Part shown: positions 36,370 through 44,547 of the stretch, one piece after another
Layout of the letters: every line of letters begins with the position of its first letter
Numbering within the stretch: position 1 is the stretch's first letter
Origin: Tepidicaulis marinus
Lineage (GTDB): Bacteria > Pseudomonadota > Alphaproteobacteria > Parvibaculales > Parvibaculaceae
Length of the DNA: 64,000 bases
Reading direction: 5' to 3'
Assembly: GCF_000739695.1 (NCBI RefSeq)
Contig: NZ_BBIO01000006.1
Span: 1-64,000 of the forward strand
Notes under the pieces: model-generated
Database searches by the model: none
Seen by the model: only the letters and a program-made list of their open reading frames with translations
What the model was told of the DNA's origin: nothing
Made by a program: the position numbers and the translations under genes

Positions 36370-37593
36370 ATGAGCAATTCCGATATGGACGCTGGAAGCC
36401 TGGCAAGCGCTGCTGAAAGCCGCGCGCTGGCCGACCGGCTGCAAACCCTGTTCGGCGAAGCGGGCTTTCAGCCTGTCGATCCGCCCGTGCTTCAGCCCGC
36501 CGATGTCTTTTTGGACCGCTCGGGGGAGGATATCCGCCGGCGCATGTATGTTTTTTCCGATCCGGGCGGCGCCGAGCTTTGCCTGCGCCCGGACCTGACC
36601 ATTCCGACCTGCCTGCACTATCTCGAAGAGCACCCGAAAGCCGACAAACCCGTAAAGCTAACCTACCGGGGTCTTGCCTTCCGCTATCAGTCGAGCGCGC
36701 CCTGGCCGATGCGCGAGTTCACGCAAGTGGGCGTCGAGCAGATCGGCGAATGCGAAGCGAGCGAAAGCTGCGAGGAAGCTGATGCCGCCATTCTGGAACT
36801 GGCGCTCAGGGCGGTGGAAGCCTCGGGCCTTGCCTCCTACCGCCTTGAAATGGGCGATCTGGCGCTTTTCGGCGCGCTGGTCGATGGGCTCGACATTCCC
36901 GCCACTTGGGCGGAGCGGCTGAAGCGGCATTTCTGGCGGCCAGATTATTTCCGCGAGCTGTTGCTGCGCCTTGCCGATCAGGAAGCGCTGGCCGCGTCCG
37001 GGCCGGATCTGCCCGGGCTCTTTTCCGCTCTCGGCGCGCTGGACGGGGTGGAGGCCAAAGCGCTCATCGAGGAAGTGCTGACCCTTGCCGGTATTTCACC
37101 GGTGGGCGGGCGCTCGACGCGGGAAATTGCCGAGCGCTTGCTGGAACAGGCGGCGGATGCAGGCGCCCAGGCGCTGCCCAAAGACATTGTGGCGCTGATC
37201 GACGGGTTTCTTGCAATTTCCGGCACGCCCGATGAGGCGCTCGCAAAAATCCGTGAGCTGACGAAAGCGGCCGGCCTTTCCGGCGGCTCGCTCGGCGAGG
37301 CCATGGCGCGGCTCGAACGGCGCTTCGAGCGGCTGGAAGCGGCGGCGCCCGATTTTTCCAAAGCCCATTTCGCCACGAGCTTCGGGCGCAATATGGAATA
37401 TTACACGGGCTTCGTTTTCGAGTTCCGCACCCAGCTGGCGGGCAAGACGGTCAATGTCGCCGGCGGCGGGCGCTATGACACGCTGCTTGAAACGCTGGGC
37501 GCGCCGGGGCCGGTACCGGCCATCGGCTGCGCCATCGGGGTGGAGCGGCTGGCGCGCGCGGTGGCCGAAAACGCGAAAGGAGCGGGGCGATGA
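36370..37593 (+). CDS. hisZ: ATP phosphoribosyltransferase regulatory subunit
   Basis: 407 residues, a HisRS paralogue without the anticodon-binding domain. '[17 protein letters not shown]', '[15 protein letters not shown]', '[10 protein letters not shown]' and the late '[13 protein letters not shown]' and '[17 protein letters not shown]' are diagnostic. It binds HisG to form the first enzyme of histidine synthesis and confers histidine feedback. It overlaps hisG by 4 bases (ATGA) and follows hisS, a common alphaproteobacterial order. Confidence 0.92.
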   Translation: MSNSDMDAGSLASAAESRALADRLQTLFGEAGFQPVDPPVLQPADVFLDRSGEDIRRRMYVFSDPGGAELCLRPDLTIPTCLHYLEEHPKADKPVKLTYRGLAFRYQSSAPWPMREFTQVGVEQIGECEASESCEEADAAILELALRAVEASGLASYRLEMGDLALFGALVDGLDIPATWAERLKRHFWRPDYFRELLLRLADQEALAASGPDLPGLFSALGALDGVEAKALIEEVLTLAGISPVGGRSTREIAERLLEQAADAGAQALPKDIVALIDGFLAISGTPDEALAKIRELTKAAGLSGGSLGEAMARLERRFERLEAAAPDFSKAHFATSFGRNMEYYTGFVFEFRTQLAGKTVNVAGGGRYDTLLETLGAPGPVPAIGCAIGVERLARAVAENAKGAGR

Positions 37594-38573
37594 GCGAGAA
37601 ACTGATTATCGGCCTGCCTTCCAAGGGGCGGCTGCAGGAAAACGCCAATGCGTTTTTTGCCAGCGCCGGGCTGAAGGTAAAGCAGAAGGACGGGCGCGGT
37701 TATACCGGCGTTCTGAAAGGCGTCGGCAATGTCGATATCGCCTTTCTCTCGGCCTCTGAAATTGCGGGCAATCTGGAAAGCGGCGCCATCCACTTTGGCG
37801 TGACGGGTGAGGATCTCATCCGCGAGAAAATCGTGAACCCGGAAGAAAAGGTGGAGCTTTTGCTGCCGCTCGGCTTCGGTCATGCCGATGTGGTGGTGGC
37901 GGTGCCGCAAAGCTGGATCGACGTGCGCGCCATGGCCGATCTTGACGATGTGGCGCGCGGCTTTCACATCCGCCACAAGCGCCGTCTGCGCGTTGCCACG
38001 AAATATCTCAACCTGACGCGGCTTTTCTTCGCCGAGCACGGGATTTCCGATTACCGCATCGTGGAAAGCCTGGGGGCGACGGAAGGCGCGCCGGCGGCAG
38101 GTTCCGCCGAGGCGATTGTCGACATCACCTCGACGGGCGCAACGCTGGCGGCCAATAATCTGAAAGTGCTCGATGACGGGGTGATGCTGAAAAGCCAGGC
38201 GAACCTCGTTGCCTCGCTCACCGCCACCTGGTGCGACACGGCGCTGCAGGCGGCAACTCATGTGCTCGACATGATCACGGCGCGCACCGAGGCGCAGCGG
38301 ATGAAGGAAATCCGTTTCGCCGCGCCCGCGCTCGATCAGACATTGGTGGATGAGCTGCTTGCCCGTTTCGACGTGCGTGTGCCGCAGGAAGCGCGCGCCG
38401 CTTTGCCGGGCAGCGGCGAGCTTGCCGCCTATTGCCCCTCGGCAAAGCTTTATGACGCCGTCAGCTATCTGCGCGAGAACGGCATCACCACCGTCACGGC
38501 GCGGGACGTGGATTATCTTTTCGAGCCGGAAAACGCGCTGCTAGCACGTCTCAAGGCCCGGCTCGGGAACTAG
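37590..38573 (+). CDS. hisG: ATP phosphoribosyltransferase catalytic subunit
   Basis: 327 residues. It begins with '[19 protein letters not shown]' and has '[25 protein letters not shown]' (core HFGVTGEDL) and the PRPP-binding '[18 protein letters not shown]' (core DITSTGATL). It starts histidine synthesis by joining ATP and PRPP. The short HisG that works with HisZ is usually about 210-230 residues; this one has about 95 extra C-terminal residues, a form I associate with Bradyrhizobium-like bacteria, and yet hisZ is present. Whether the tail is an ACT-like regulatory domain is unclear. Confidence 0.92.
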   Translation: MSEKLIIGLPSKGRLQENANAFFASAGLKVKQKDGRGYTGVLKGVGNVDIAFLSASEIAGNLESGAIHFGVTGEDLIREKIVNPEEKVELLLPLGFGHADVVVAVPQSWIDVRAMADLDDVARGFHIRHKRRLRVATKYLNLTRLFFAEHGISDYRIVESLGATEGAPAAGSAEAIVDITSTGATLAANNLKVLDDGVMLKSQANLVASLTATWCDTALQAATHVLDMITARTEAQRMKEIRFAAPALDQTLVDELLARFDVRVPQEARAALPGSGELAAYCPSAKLYDAVSYLRENGITTVTARDVDYLFEPENALLARLKARLGN

Positions 38574-38587
38574 GTCGTTTACAAAAG

Positions 38588-38624
38588 TTACAGAATTTCT
38601 GTTCCTTTACAGAAGTTCTGTAAC
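38588..38624. promoter_or_regulatory. Tandem palindromic operator
   Basis: ACAGAA-T-TTCTGT (38590-38602) and ACAGAA-G-TTCTGT (38609-38621) are two perfect 6-1-6 palindromes 19 bases apart; TTACAGAA and TTCTGTAA extend the outer arms. They lie between hisG and the TauE/SafE gene, next to no regulator gene. Confidence 0.6.
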
Positions 38625-38709
38625 TTCTCTCACTTTAATAAGCTCTTGCCTCTATTGATTTTTCTCCGCCGCGCGCGCAAATTCGCGCCGCCTTGTAAAG
38701 GAGGAAAGC

Positions 38710-39474
38710 ATGAGCGCGCTGCTTGTTATTGCATTGGGGCTGGTCGTCGTGGCGACCGCCATCCTGTCGGGCATATTCGGCATGGCGGGCGGCATCGTGC
38801 TGATGGGCTTCCTCGTCTCCGTCCTGCCGGTGGGCGCGGCGATGATGCTGCACGGGGTGACGCAAGCCGCTTCCAATGGCTACCGCGCCTGGCTGAACCG
38901 GGCTCATATCCGCTGGGAAATCTTGAGCCTTTATGGCGCGGGCGCAGCGGTAGCGCTTGCCGGGCTCACCGCGCTTTCCTTCGTGCCGGACAGGGAGATC
39001 GTCTTTCTGGCGCTCGGGACCGTGCCCTTCATCGCTGCAGCATTGCCCGAGGGTCTTGCTCTCGACATAACGAAAAAAGGCATGGCGGCCGCGGCGGGAT
39101 TTATCATTACCCTGATTAATCTTGTGGCCGGGGTGGCGGGGCCGCTTCTCGATGTGTTTTTCGTGCGCACTAGTCTTACCCGCCATGAGGTCGTCGCCTC
39201 CAAAGCGGTGACGCAGACGGTTAGTCATTTGCTCAAACTCGTCTATTTCGGTCTTCTCGTCCGCGAGACGGTGAGGATGGAAAGCGAGGGCGCGTCCGTT
39301 TCCTGGTGGGTCTTTCTCATGGTCGTGCCCCTTGCCATGCTGGGCACGACGCTCGGCAAGAAAGTGCTCGACCGGATGAGCGACACGAATTTCCGCAAAT
39401 GGAGCCAATGGGTGGTGCTGACCATCGGTGCCGTCTTCATCGCGCGCGGGCTTTGGACGCTTTACGCAGCTTAG
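38710..39474 (+). CDS. TauE/SafE family membrane exporter
   Basis: 254 residues with seven or eight hydrophobic helices. The family's N-terminal 'LSGIFGMAGGIVLMGFLVSVLPVGAAMMLHGVTQ' (core SGIFGMAGG and MLHGVTQ) and the matching second half 'NLVAGVAGPLLDVFFV' plus 'KAVTQTVSHLLK' are present. Relatives export sulfite, sulfoacetate or other organic anions. ATG 38710 follows AAGGAGG. The tandem palindromes upstream should regulate it. Its end overlaps the convergent SDR gene by 4 bases. Confidence 0.8.
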   Translation: MSALLVIALGLVVVATAILSGIFGMAGGIVLMGFLVSVLPVGAAMMLHGVTQAASNGYRAWLNRAHIRWEILSLYGAGAAVALAGLTALSFVPDREIVFLALGTVPFIAAALPEGLALDITKKGMAAAAGFIITLINLVAGVAGPLLDVFFVRTSLTRHEVVASKAVTQTVSHLLKLVYFGLLVRETVRMESEGASVSWWVFLMVVPLAMLGTTLGKKVLDRMSDTNFRKWSQWVVLTIGAVFIARGLWTLYAA

Positions 39475-40295
39475 TTACGGGCAATGCCGAGCGAGGCGAG
39501 ATAGGCTTTCTGCTTTTTAAGCCCCTGTTTTTCGAGATAGCGGAAGACGGGGCCGAGCAGCGCCGGCCAGGTCATGACGAGACCGGCCATGAGGCCGTCG
39601 CTCACCGGCAGCCAGGTTTCAAGCTTGCCGTTTTTGAGCGCCTTCATGACATGGTGCGCCGTTTCTTCCGGGCTGAGCGGTTTGGCATTGCCCGCGAAAT
39701 TGAGCGGCGAGCCTTCCGGATGGGCCATTTCCGCCTGGAGCATGGGCGTGTCGATCGCATTGGGATAAAGCCCGCCGACCTTGATGCCGTGAGGGGCAAG
39801 TTCGAGATGGAGCGCGGCCATGAACCCGCGCAGCCCGAATTTCGAGGCGCTGTAAGCGGCGCTGTCTTTCAGCGGAAAGAGTCCGGCAAGAGAGGCGATA
39901 GAAAAGATCTGCCCTGTGCCCCGTTTCAGCATGGCGCGGGCAGCGGCCTGGGAAAGATGCATCGGCGCGCGCAAATTGATGTCGAGATGCTTATCGAGCA
40001 GGGCGCTATCGGAGGCGGCAACGGAGCCGGGAAGGCCGATCCCGGCATTGTTGATCAGAAGCTCGATGCCGGGCGCCGCGTCAAGCCGCGCGCAAAGGGT
40101 TTGCAACCCTTCTGCTGCGCAAAGATCGGCGGTGATGCGCTCCGGGGCGCTCCCCAGCGCGCCTGCCGTCTTTGCCAGATCCTCTTCGGAAATATCGGTG
40201 AGGACAAGACTGTAGCCTGCTTTTTCAAGCGCGAGCGCAAGCGCGCGGCCAAGGCCGCCGCCTGCGCCCGTGATCAGGGCAAGGGGCCGGCTCAT
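39471..40295 (-). CDS. Short-chain dehydrogenase/reductase (SDR)
   Basis: 274 residues. The NAD(P) motif 'ITGAGGGLGRALALAL' (9-24), 'NNAGIG' (about 87-92), the catalytic Ser in 'SIASLAGLFP' and Y-x-x-x-K in 'AYSASKFGLRGF' are all present. The C-terminus (from about 225) is longer and hydrophobic, suggesting membrane association. Substrate: an alcohol or ketone. The start overlaps the stop of the flavin monooxygenase gene upstream in an ATGA, so both enzymes are made together, probably oxidising the same compound in sequence. Confidence 0.85.
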   Translation of the reverse strand: MSRPLALITGAGGGLGRALALALEKAGYSLVLTDISEEDLAKTAGALGSAPERITADLCAAEGLQTLCARLDAAPGIELLINNAGIGLPGSVAASDSALLDKHLDINLRAPMHLSQAAARAMLKRGTGQIFSIASLAGLFPLKDSAAYSASKFGLRGFMAALHLELAPHGIKVGGLYPNAIDTPMLQAEMAHPEGSPLNFAGNAKPLSPEETAHHVMKALKNGKLETWLPVSDGLMAGLVMTWPALLGPVFRYLEKQGLKKQKAYLASLGIARN

Positions 40296-41632
40296 GCCGC
40301 CGCCTTCGCCCGCAGGCTTTCATAATGGCCGTCCGGAATCTCCGGCCAGCGCATGGTTTTGCGCAGACCCTTCATCGCCTTCTGGTAGGCATCGATATTG
40401 ACGTAAGTCGCATGGCGGTCGGAGCCGACATATTTCACGCCGCCGGAAAGGTCGGGCCGCAATGTCGTGAGCGCCTTTTCCCAGCGCGCCGCTTCCTTGC
40501 CGCCTTGGGCCTCCGCCAGGATCGCCCGTGCGATGAGGTCGGCCATATTGTCGAAGAGCTTGTAGGCGCCGCCATTCGTTTCCATGAAACCGATGGCGAA
40601 GAGCTGCGGGTTCTCGCGGGAGAAAAGGTTCATGAAAAGATCGGGCCGCCCGCCTCTCCGGGAAAACTCTTTTTCCTCCACATAAGGAATGTTCCAGCGG
40701 TAGCCCGTCGCGCAGAGGATGAGATCGACGGTCTCGCGGCTGCCATCTTTGAAGACGACATCGGGCCCATCGAGCCGCGCGATATCTCCCTTGGCTTTGA
40801 TGTCGCCGTGGGAGAGATAATGAAGAAGCTGCGTATTGACGATCGGGTGGCTTGCAAAAACCTTGTGATCGGGGGCGGGCAGGCCGAGCCGCGTCAGATC
40901 GCCATTGAGGAGCCGCAACATCGCGCCGAAGATGATCTGCGTCAGCCACATGGGCATATGCGGGCCTTCATGGGCAAAGACATCCGCCGGCTTGCCGAAA
41001 ATATGCTTGGGAATGAAGTGATAGCCGCGCCGCAGGCTGATAAAGGCGGCATCGGCCGATTGCGCGGCATCGCAGGCAATGTCGCAGCCGGAATTGCCCG
41101 CGCCGATGACGAGAACGCGCTTACCTTTGAACTCGTCCGGCGAGCGGAACGTGTTCGCATGGCGGATCTCGCCGTCGAAACTGCCTTCGAACTGAGGCAG
41201 GCTCGGATGCCAGTTCGTGCCGTTGGCGCAGATGAGCCAGCGGTAGCGCCGCTTTTCACCAGTGCCGAGCGTCACCGTCCAGCCGCCATCTTCAAAGCGC
41301 GTTTCCTTCACTTCCGTGTTGAACGTGATGTCGCCGTAAAGGCCGAACTCGCGGGCAAAGGCGCGCATGTAAGAAAGGATCTGCCGGCCCGACGGGTAAT
41401 CGGGATAATCGGCCGGCATCGGGAAACCCAGATAATGGGACTGGGTTTTGGAGGAAATGAAATGCGCCGAATCGTACATGGGCGAGCCCGGATTATCCGC
41501 ATCCCAGATGCCACCCACATCGCTGTGCCGCTCGAAGCAGTCGAAATCGATGCCCAGCAATTTGAAGGTGCGCGCCAGCGCCAGCCCGCCGGGCCCCGCG
41601 CCCACGATGCAGGCTTTGTTATTTACCGTCAT
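40292..41632 (-). CDS. FMO-like flavin monooxygenase
   Basis: 446 residues from ATG 41632; an ATG at 41650 lies within the palindrome and is less likely. FAD motif 'CIVGAGPGGLALARTF' (about 8-23), the FMO fingerprint 'FDGEIRHANTF' (F-x-G-x-x-x-H-x-x-x-F), NADPH motif 'VLVIGAGNSGCDIACDA' and 'ILCATGYRWNIPY' are present. It should oxygenate a soft nucleophile or ketone. It is coupled by 4 bases to the SDR and is divergent from a TetR gene, its likely repressor. Confidence 0.87.
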   Translation of the reverse strand: MTVNNKACIVGAGPGGLALARTFKLLGIDFDCFERHSDVGGIWDADNPGSPMYDSAHFISSKTQSHYLGFPMPADYPDYPSGRQILSYMRAFAREFGLYGDITFNTEVKETRFEDGGWTVTLGTGEKRRYRWLICANGTNWHPSLPQFEGSFDGEIRHANTFRSPDEFKGKRVLVIGAGNSGCDIACDAAQSADAAFISLRRGYHFIPKHIFGKPADVFAHEGPHMPMWLTQIIFGAMLRLLNGDLTRLGLPAPDHKVFASHPIVNTQLLHYLSHGDIKAKGDIARLDGPDVVFKDGSRETVDLILCATGYRWNIPYVEEKEFSRRGGRPDLFMNLFSRENPQLFAIGFMETNGGAYKLFDNMADLIARAILAEAQGGKEAARWEKALTTLRPDLSGGVKYVGSDRHATYVNIDAYQKAMKGLRKTMRWPEIPDGHYESLRAKAAA

Positions 41633-41649
41633 TCCTCTCTCCCATAACA

Positions 41650-41662
41650 TGAGGATTCCTCA
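41650..41662. promoter_or_regulatory. Palindromic operator candidate, FMO/TetR divergon
   Basis: TGAGGA-T-TCCTCA is a perfect 6-1-6 palindrome 18 bases upstream of the FMO start, in the 93-base gap shared with the TetR gene. Confidence 0.5.
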
Positions 41663-41725
41663 GATTTGAATAATTTGATAAACCCTCATATTTTCCGGCG
41701 CAAGCAAAAATTGGAAACCCGCCCC

Positions 41726-42343
41726 ATGACCGACAGCGCTCTTCGCAAAAAACCGGCTCAGGCCCGCTCCCGCGCCCGTTATGAAGCCATTCTTGCCGCC
41801 GCCAAGGCGCTGATCGCGGAAAAGGGTTCGGACACGGTGAAAATGAGCGAGGTGGCGGAGCGGGCGGGCGTGCCCATCGGCTCCGTCTATCAGTTCTTCC
41901 CCGACAAGGGCGCCATCATCCAGACGCTGGCCGAAGACTATATGGAGCAAGTGCGCGCGGGCCTGCGCGAGGAAGTGAAATCCATCACCGATAAGGAAAG
42001 CGCGGGCGCGCTCATCGCCCGGCTGATGGATAGCTATTACGCTTTCTTTTTGATGGAGCCCGTCGCGCGGGATATCTGGTGCGGCACCCAGGCCGATAAA
42101 CGCATGCAGGATATCGATATCGAAGACAGCCGCCTCAATGGCGAGATTTTCTTTGCCGCCTTAAAGCCGCTTGCCCCGCGCGCCGCCTGGAAAAGCCTCA
42201 AGACCGATTGCTTTTTGATGATGCAGCTCACGGGCGCCGCCGTCCGCCTTGCGGTCGCGCTGGACCGCAAGGAGGGCGACAGGATCATCGATGCCTATAA
42301 GGGCATGCTGCTTTCCAAGCTTATGCAGAACTTGGAAAGCTAA
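41726..42343 (+). CDS. TetR family regulator
   Basis: 205 residues from ATG 41726 (an in-frame ATG at 41666 would run through the promoter region). The HTH is at about 30-55: 'MSEVAERAGVPIGSVYQFF' with 'PDKGAIIQTL' after it. The ligand domain has a C-terminal half of the common TetR_C type. It is divergent from the FMO-SDR operon and most simply represses it until the substrate appears. It ends 6 bases from the convergent glyA. Confidence 0.85.
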   Translation: MTDSALRKKPAQARSRARYEAILAAAKALIAEKGSDTVKMSEVAERAGVPIGSVYQFFPDKGAIIQTLAEDYMEQVRAGLREEVKSITDKESAGALIARLMDSYYAFFLMEPVARDIWCGTQADKRMQDIDIEDSRLNGEIFFAALKPLAPRAAWKSLKTDCFLMMQLTGAAVRLAVALDRKEGDRIIDAYKGMLLSKLMQNLES

Positions 42344-42348
42344 GCCGC

Positions 42349-43683
42349 TTAAAGCCCCGGCACGGGAAAGCGCGCGCAGAGCGCCTCGGCTTCCGCGGCA
42401 AGGGCGGGCAGCATTTCCTCGCGCTTGCCCGCATCGGCGCTGAGGGCACTTGCAATCATCGCGGCAATGCTTTCCATCTCGCTTTTCCCCATGCCGCGCG
42501 CGGTGGGCGCGGGCGTGCCTAGGCGGATGCCGGAAGGGCGCATGGGCGGGCGTGGATCGTCGGGGATCACCTGCTTGTTCGTCGTCAGGCCTATTTCATC
42601 GAGAAGACGCTGCGCCTCATCGCCGCTCATGCCGAAGCTCGCCTCGGTGTCGATGACCATGAGGTGGTTTTCCGTACCCCCCGTCACGAGTTTGATCTGC
42701 CGGGCGGCAAGGGCATTGGCGAGCGCCTTGGCGTTCTCCAGCACCTGGCGGGCATAGGCTTTAAAGGCGCCCTCGCCCACGAGCTTCAGCGTCGTCGCCG
42801 TGGCCGCCACCTGGTTCATATGCGGGCCGCCCTGAAGGCCGGGGAAGACCGAGGCATCGAGCTTCTTGGCATGGGCTTTCTGCGTCAGGATCAGCCCGCC
42901 GCGCGGCCCCCGCATCGATTTATGCGTGGTCGTCGTCATGAAGTCGAAACCGGCTTCCATCGGGTTGTTGAGTAGCCCCGCCGCGATGAAGCCTGCCGTG
43001 TGGCTGACATCGGCCATGGTTAGCGCGCCCACTTCATCGGCAATTTCCTTGAAGGCGCGGTAATCGATATCGCGCGGATAGGAAGAATGCCCGCAAACGA
43101 TCATTTTGGGCCGGGTGCGCAAGGCCGCCTCCCGCACGGCGCCGAAATCGATATGACCCTCGCCATCCGTCTTGTAGCGGGTGAAATCGAACAGCTTGCC
43201 CATATGGCTGACCGGCGCGCCATGCGTCAGGTGCCCGCCATGGGAAAGGTCCATGGCAAGGATCGGATCGCCCGGCTCCAGAAAGCCGAGATAGACGGCC
43301 TGGTTCATGGGCGAGCCGGATAGGGGCTGCACATTGGCGTGTTCCGCGCCGAAAAGCGCCTTGGCCCGCTCCCGTGCCAGTTCTTCGACAATGTCGGTAT
43401 TTTCCTGCCCGCCATAATAGCGCCGGCCCGGATAGCCTTCCGAATATTTGTTGGTGAAGACTGAGCCGAGCAGCGCCAGCACTTCCGGGAAGGCGTAGTT
43501 TTCCGACGGGATAAGCTCAAGCCCGCGCCGCTGGCGTTCTTCCTCGCGCAAAAGCGCGGCGGCGATCTCGGGGTCGGACTGGGCAAGCCCGTCCCGCAGC
43601 GCGTTCATGTTGGCCGCGCTTTGCGTTTCCTCGGGGAAACGGGCGGTGGGGGCGGAAGAAGAAAAAGAAGGCGTGATCGTCAT
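42349..43683 (-). CDS. glyA: Serine hydroxymethyltransferase
   Basis: 444 residues, usual length is about 420-435. 'LELIPSENYAFPEVLALLGS', 'NKYSEGYPGRRYYGG', 'LSHGGHLTHG' and the PLP lysine in 'TTTTHKSMRGPRGG' identify it. It converts serine and tetrahydrofolate to glycine and 5,10-methylene-THF, feeding purine and thymidylate synthesis. About 25 residues precede the conserved start; ATG 43683 has AGGAG upstream, although a later Met ('MNALRDGL') could be used. A ZTP riboswitch with terminator stands directly upstream. Confidence 0.95.
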   Translation of the reverse strand: MTITPSFSSSAPTARFPEETQSAANMNALRDGLAQSDPEIAAALLREEERQRRGLELIPSENYAFPEVLALLGSVFTNKYSEGYPGRRYYGGQENTDIVEELARERAKALFGAEHANVQPLSGSPMNQAVYLGFLEPGDPILAMDLSHGGHLTHGAPVSHMGKLFDFTRYKTDGEGHIDFGAVREAALRTRPKMIVCGHSSYPRDIDYRAFKEIADEVGALTMADVSHTAGFIAAGLLNNPMEAGFDFMTTTTHKSMRGPRGGLILTQKAHAKKLDASVFPGLQGGPHMNQVAATATTLKLVGEGAFKAYARQVLENAKALANALAARQIKLVTGGTENHLMVIDTEASFGMSGDEAQRLLDEIGLTTNKQVIPDDPRPPMRPSGIRLGTPAPTARGMGKSEMESIAAMIASALSADAGKREEMLPALAAEAEALCARFPVPGL

Positions 43684-43700
43684 GAGGCAAGCTCCTGTTC

Positions 43701-43738
43701 AAAACAAAACCCGGCCAGCTTTTCAAAAGCTGCCCAGG
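43701..43738 (-). terminator. Riboswitch-controlled terminator of glyA
   Basis: Read on the minus strand, CCUGG-G-CAGCUUUU pairs with AAAAGCUG-G-CCGGG and is followed by UUUUGUUUU. The 5' arm is part of the conserved aptamer segment CGCCTGGGCA, so ligand binding should prevent the terminator from forming. Confidence 0.65.
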
Positions 43739-43840
43739 CGAACGGCTTGGCCCTATGGCCCGATATGGTTCCGCGCTCCCTCGTGGTTCCCCACGCCCCG
43801 GTAAGACGATTGCCGGGTTTTCGCCAGTCACGCGGAATGC
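43729..43840 (-). ncRNA. ZTP (ZMP/pfl) riboswitch
   Basis: The minus strand carries in order CGTGACTGGCG (43832-43822), GGAACCACGAGGGAGCG (43790-43774) and CGCCTGGGCA (43740-43731). These are the conserved parts of the pfl/ZTP aptamer, which senses the purine intermediate ZMP/ZTP when 10-formyl-THF is short. Between the first two a CCCGG/CCGGG hairpin is possible. glyA is a classic target of this class, as it restores one-carbon folates. Confidence 0.9.
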
Positions 43841-43860
43841 GACCGGTTTGATCACCATAA

Positions 43861-43889
43861 GAGATAGGATGCGGCAAGAGGGCCGTCAA
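43861..43889 (-). promoter_or_regulatory. Promoter for the glyA riboswitch transcript
   Basis: On the minus strand TTGACG (43889-43884), a 17-base spacer and TATCTC (43866-43861). Transcription would start near 43853, just ahead of the aptamer. Confidence 0.5.
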
Positions 43890-43994
43890 CCCGCCTTTTC
43901 CGCCACTCACGCCGTGCACGGAACATGGGAGCGCGTCTCTCGTTCGTTACCCGAGTGAGTAAAACGCGTGAAACCAACCAAAAAGGAGGAAGAC

Positions 43995-44405
43995 ATGCGT
44001 ATCAAATCTCTGACAGCCACGCTGGCTGCCTCCGCCTTTGCTCTGGCCGCGGGCGCCGCACAGGCCGAGGATATGGAAACCGGCCCATCCTGGAGCCCGA
44101 AGGATCAGGAAGGCCTTTATGAAAAGCATATGGAATTGACGCGCTTGGCGAACAGCAAATGCGAAGACCTTGGCGGGTCCGCCTCCGCCAAGGCGCAGAC
44201 GGATGACCTGCTTGCCGACCGCCGCGATGCCTGCGTGCGCCAGACGCTCGACAGCATGGCGGTGCAGACCGGTAATACCGGCGTCGTCCTCGTCCACATG
44301 GCCCTGCCCGCGGACGTGCGCTACAACGAAAGCCGCACGGAAGCCTGGAAAAAGCAGGCGATGGAAGGCACGCTCGTAACCATCCGCGAGGACAGCGAAA
44401 GCTAA
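43995..44405 (+). CDS. Secreted protein of unknown function
   Basis: 136 residues from ATG 43995 (AAAAGGAGG upstream). A clean signal peptide ends near 'AGAAQA'. The mature part has two cysteines ('NSKCEDLGG' and 'RRDACVRQTLDSM'), probably a disulfide, then a hydrophobic strand 'GVVLVHMALP'. The size, the signal peptide and the paired Cys recall the UrcA-type periplasmic proteins, but the match is weak and I do not assign a function. Monocistronic, with its own promoter region and a strong terminator. Confidence 0.65.
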   Translation: MRIKSLTATLAASAFALAAGAAQAEDMETGPSWSPKDQEGLYEKHMELTRLANSKCEDLGGSASAKAQTDDLLADRRDACVRQTLDSMAVQTGNTGVVLVHMALPADVRYNESRTEAWKKQAMEGTLVTIREDSES

Positions 44406-44434
44406 GCGCGTCTGAGCGGCGCATAGGAAAGAAG

Positions 44435-44468
44435 GACCGGCCTCCCGGCGTTGGGAGGCCGGTCTTTT
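44435..44468 (+). terminator. Rho-independent terminator
   Basis: GACCGGCCTCCC-GGCGTT-GGGAGGCCGGTC is a perfect 12-bp stem followed by TTTT, 30 bases after the secreted-protein gene. Confidence 0.9.
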
Positions 44469-44547
44469 CATGTCTCTTTGGTGGTTTCAATTGCGCCGAT
44501 TCTCATTAAGCTGCCGGGCGGCTTTAGGCAAAGGCGAGTGAAAGGTG

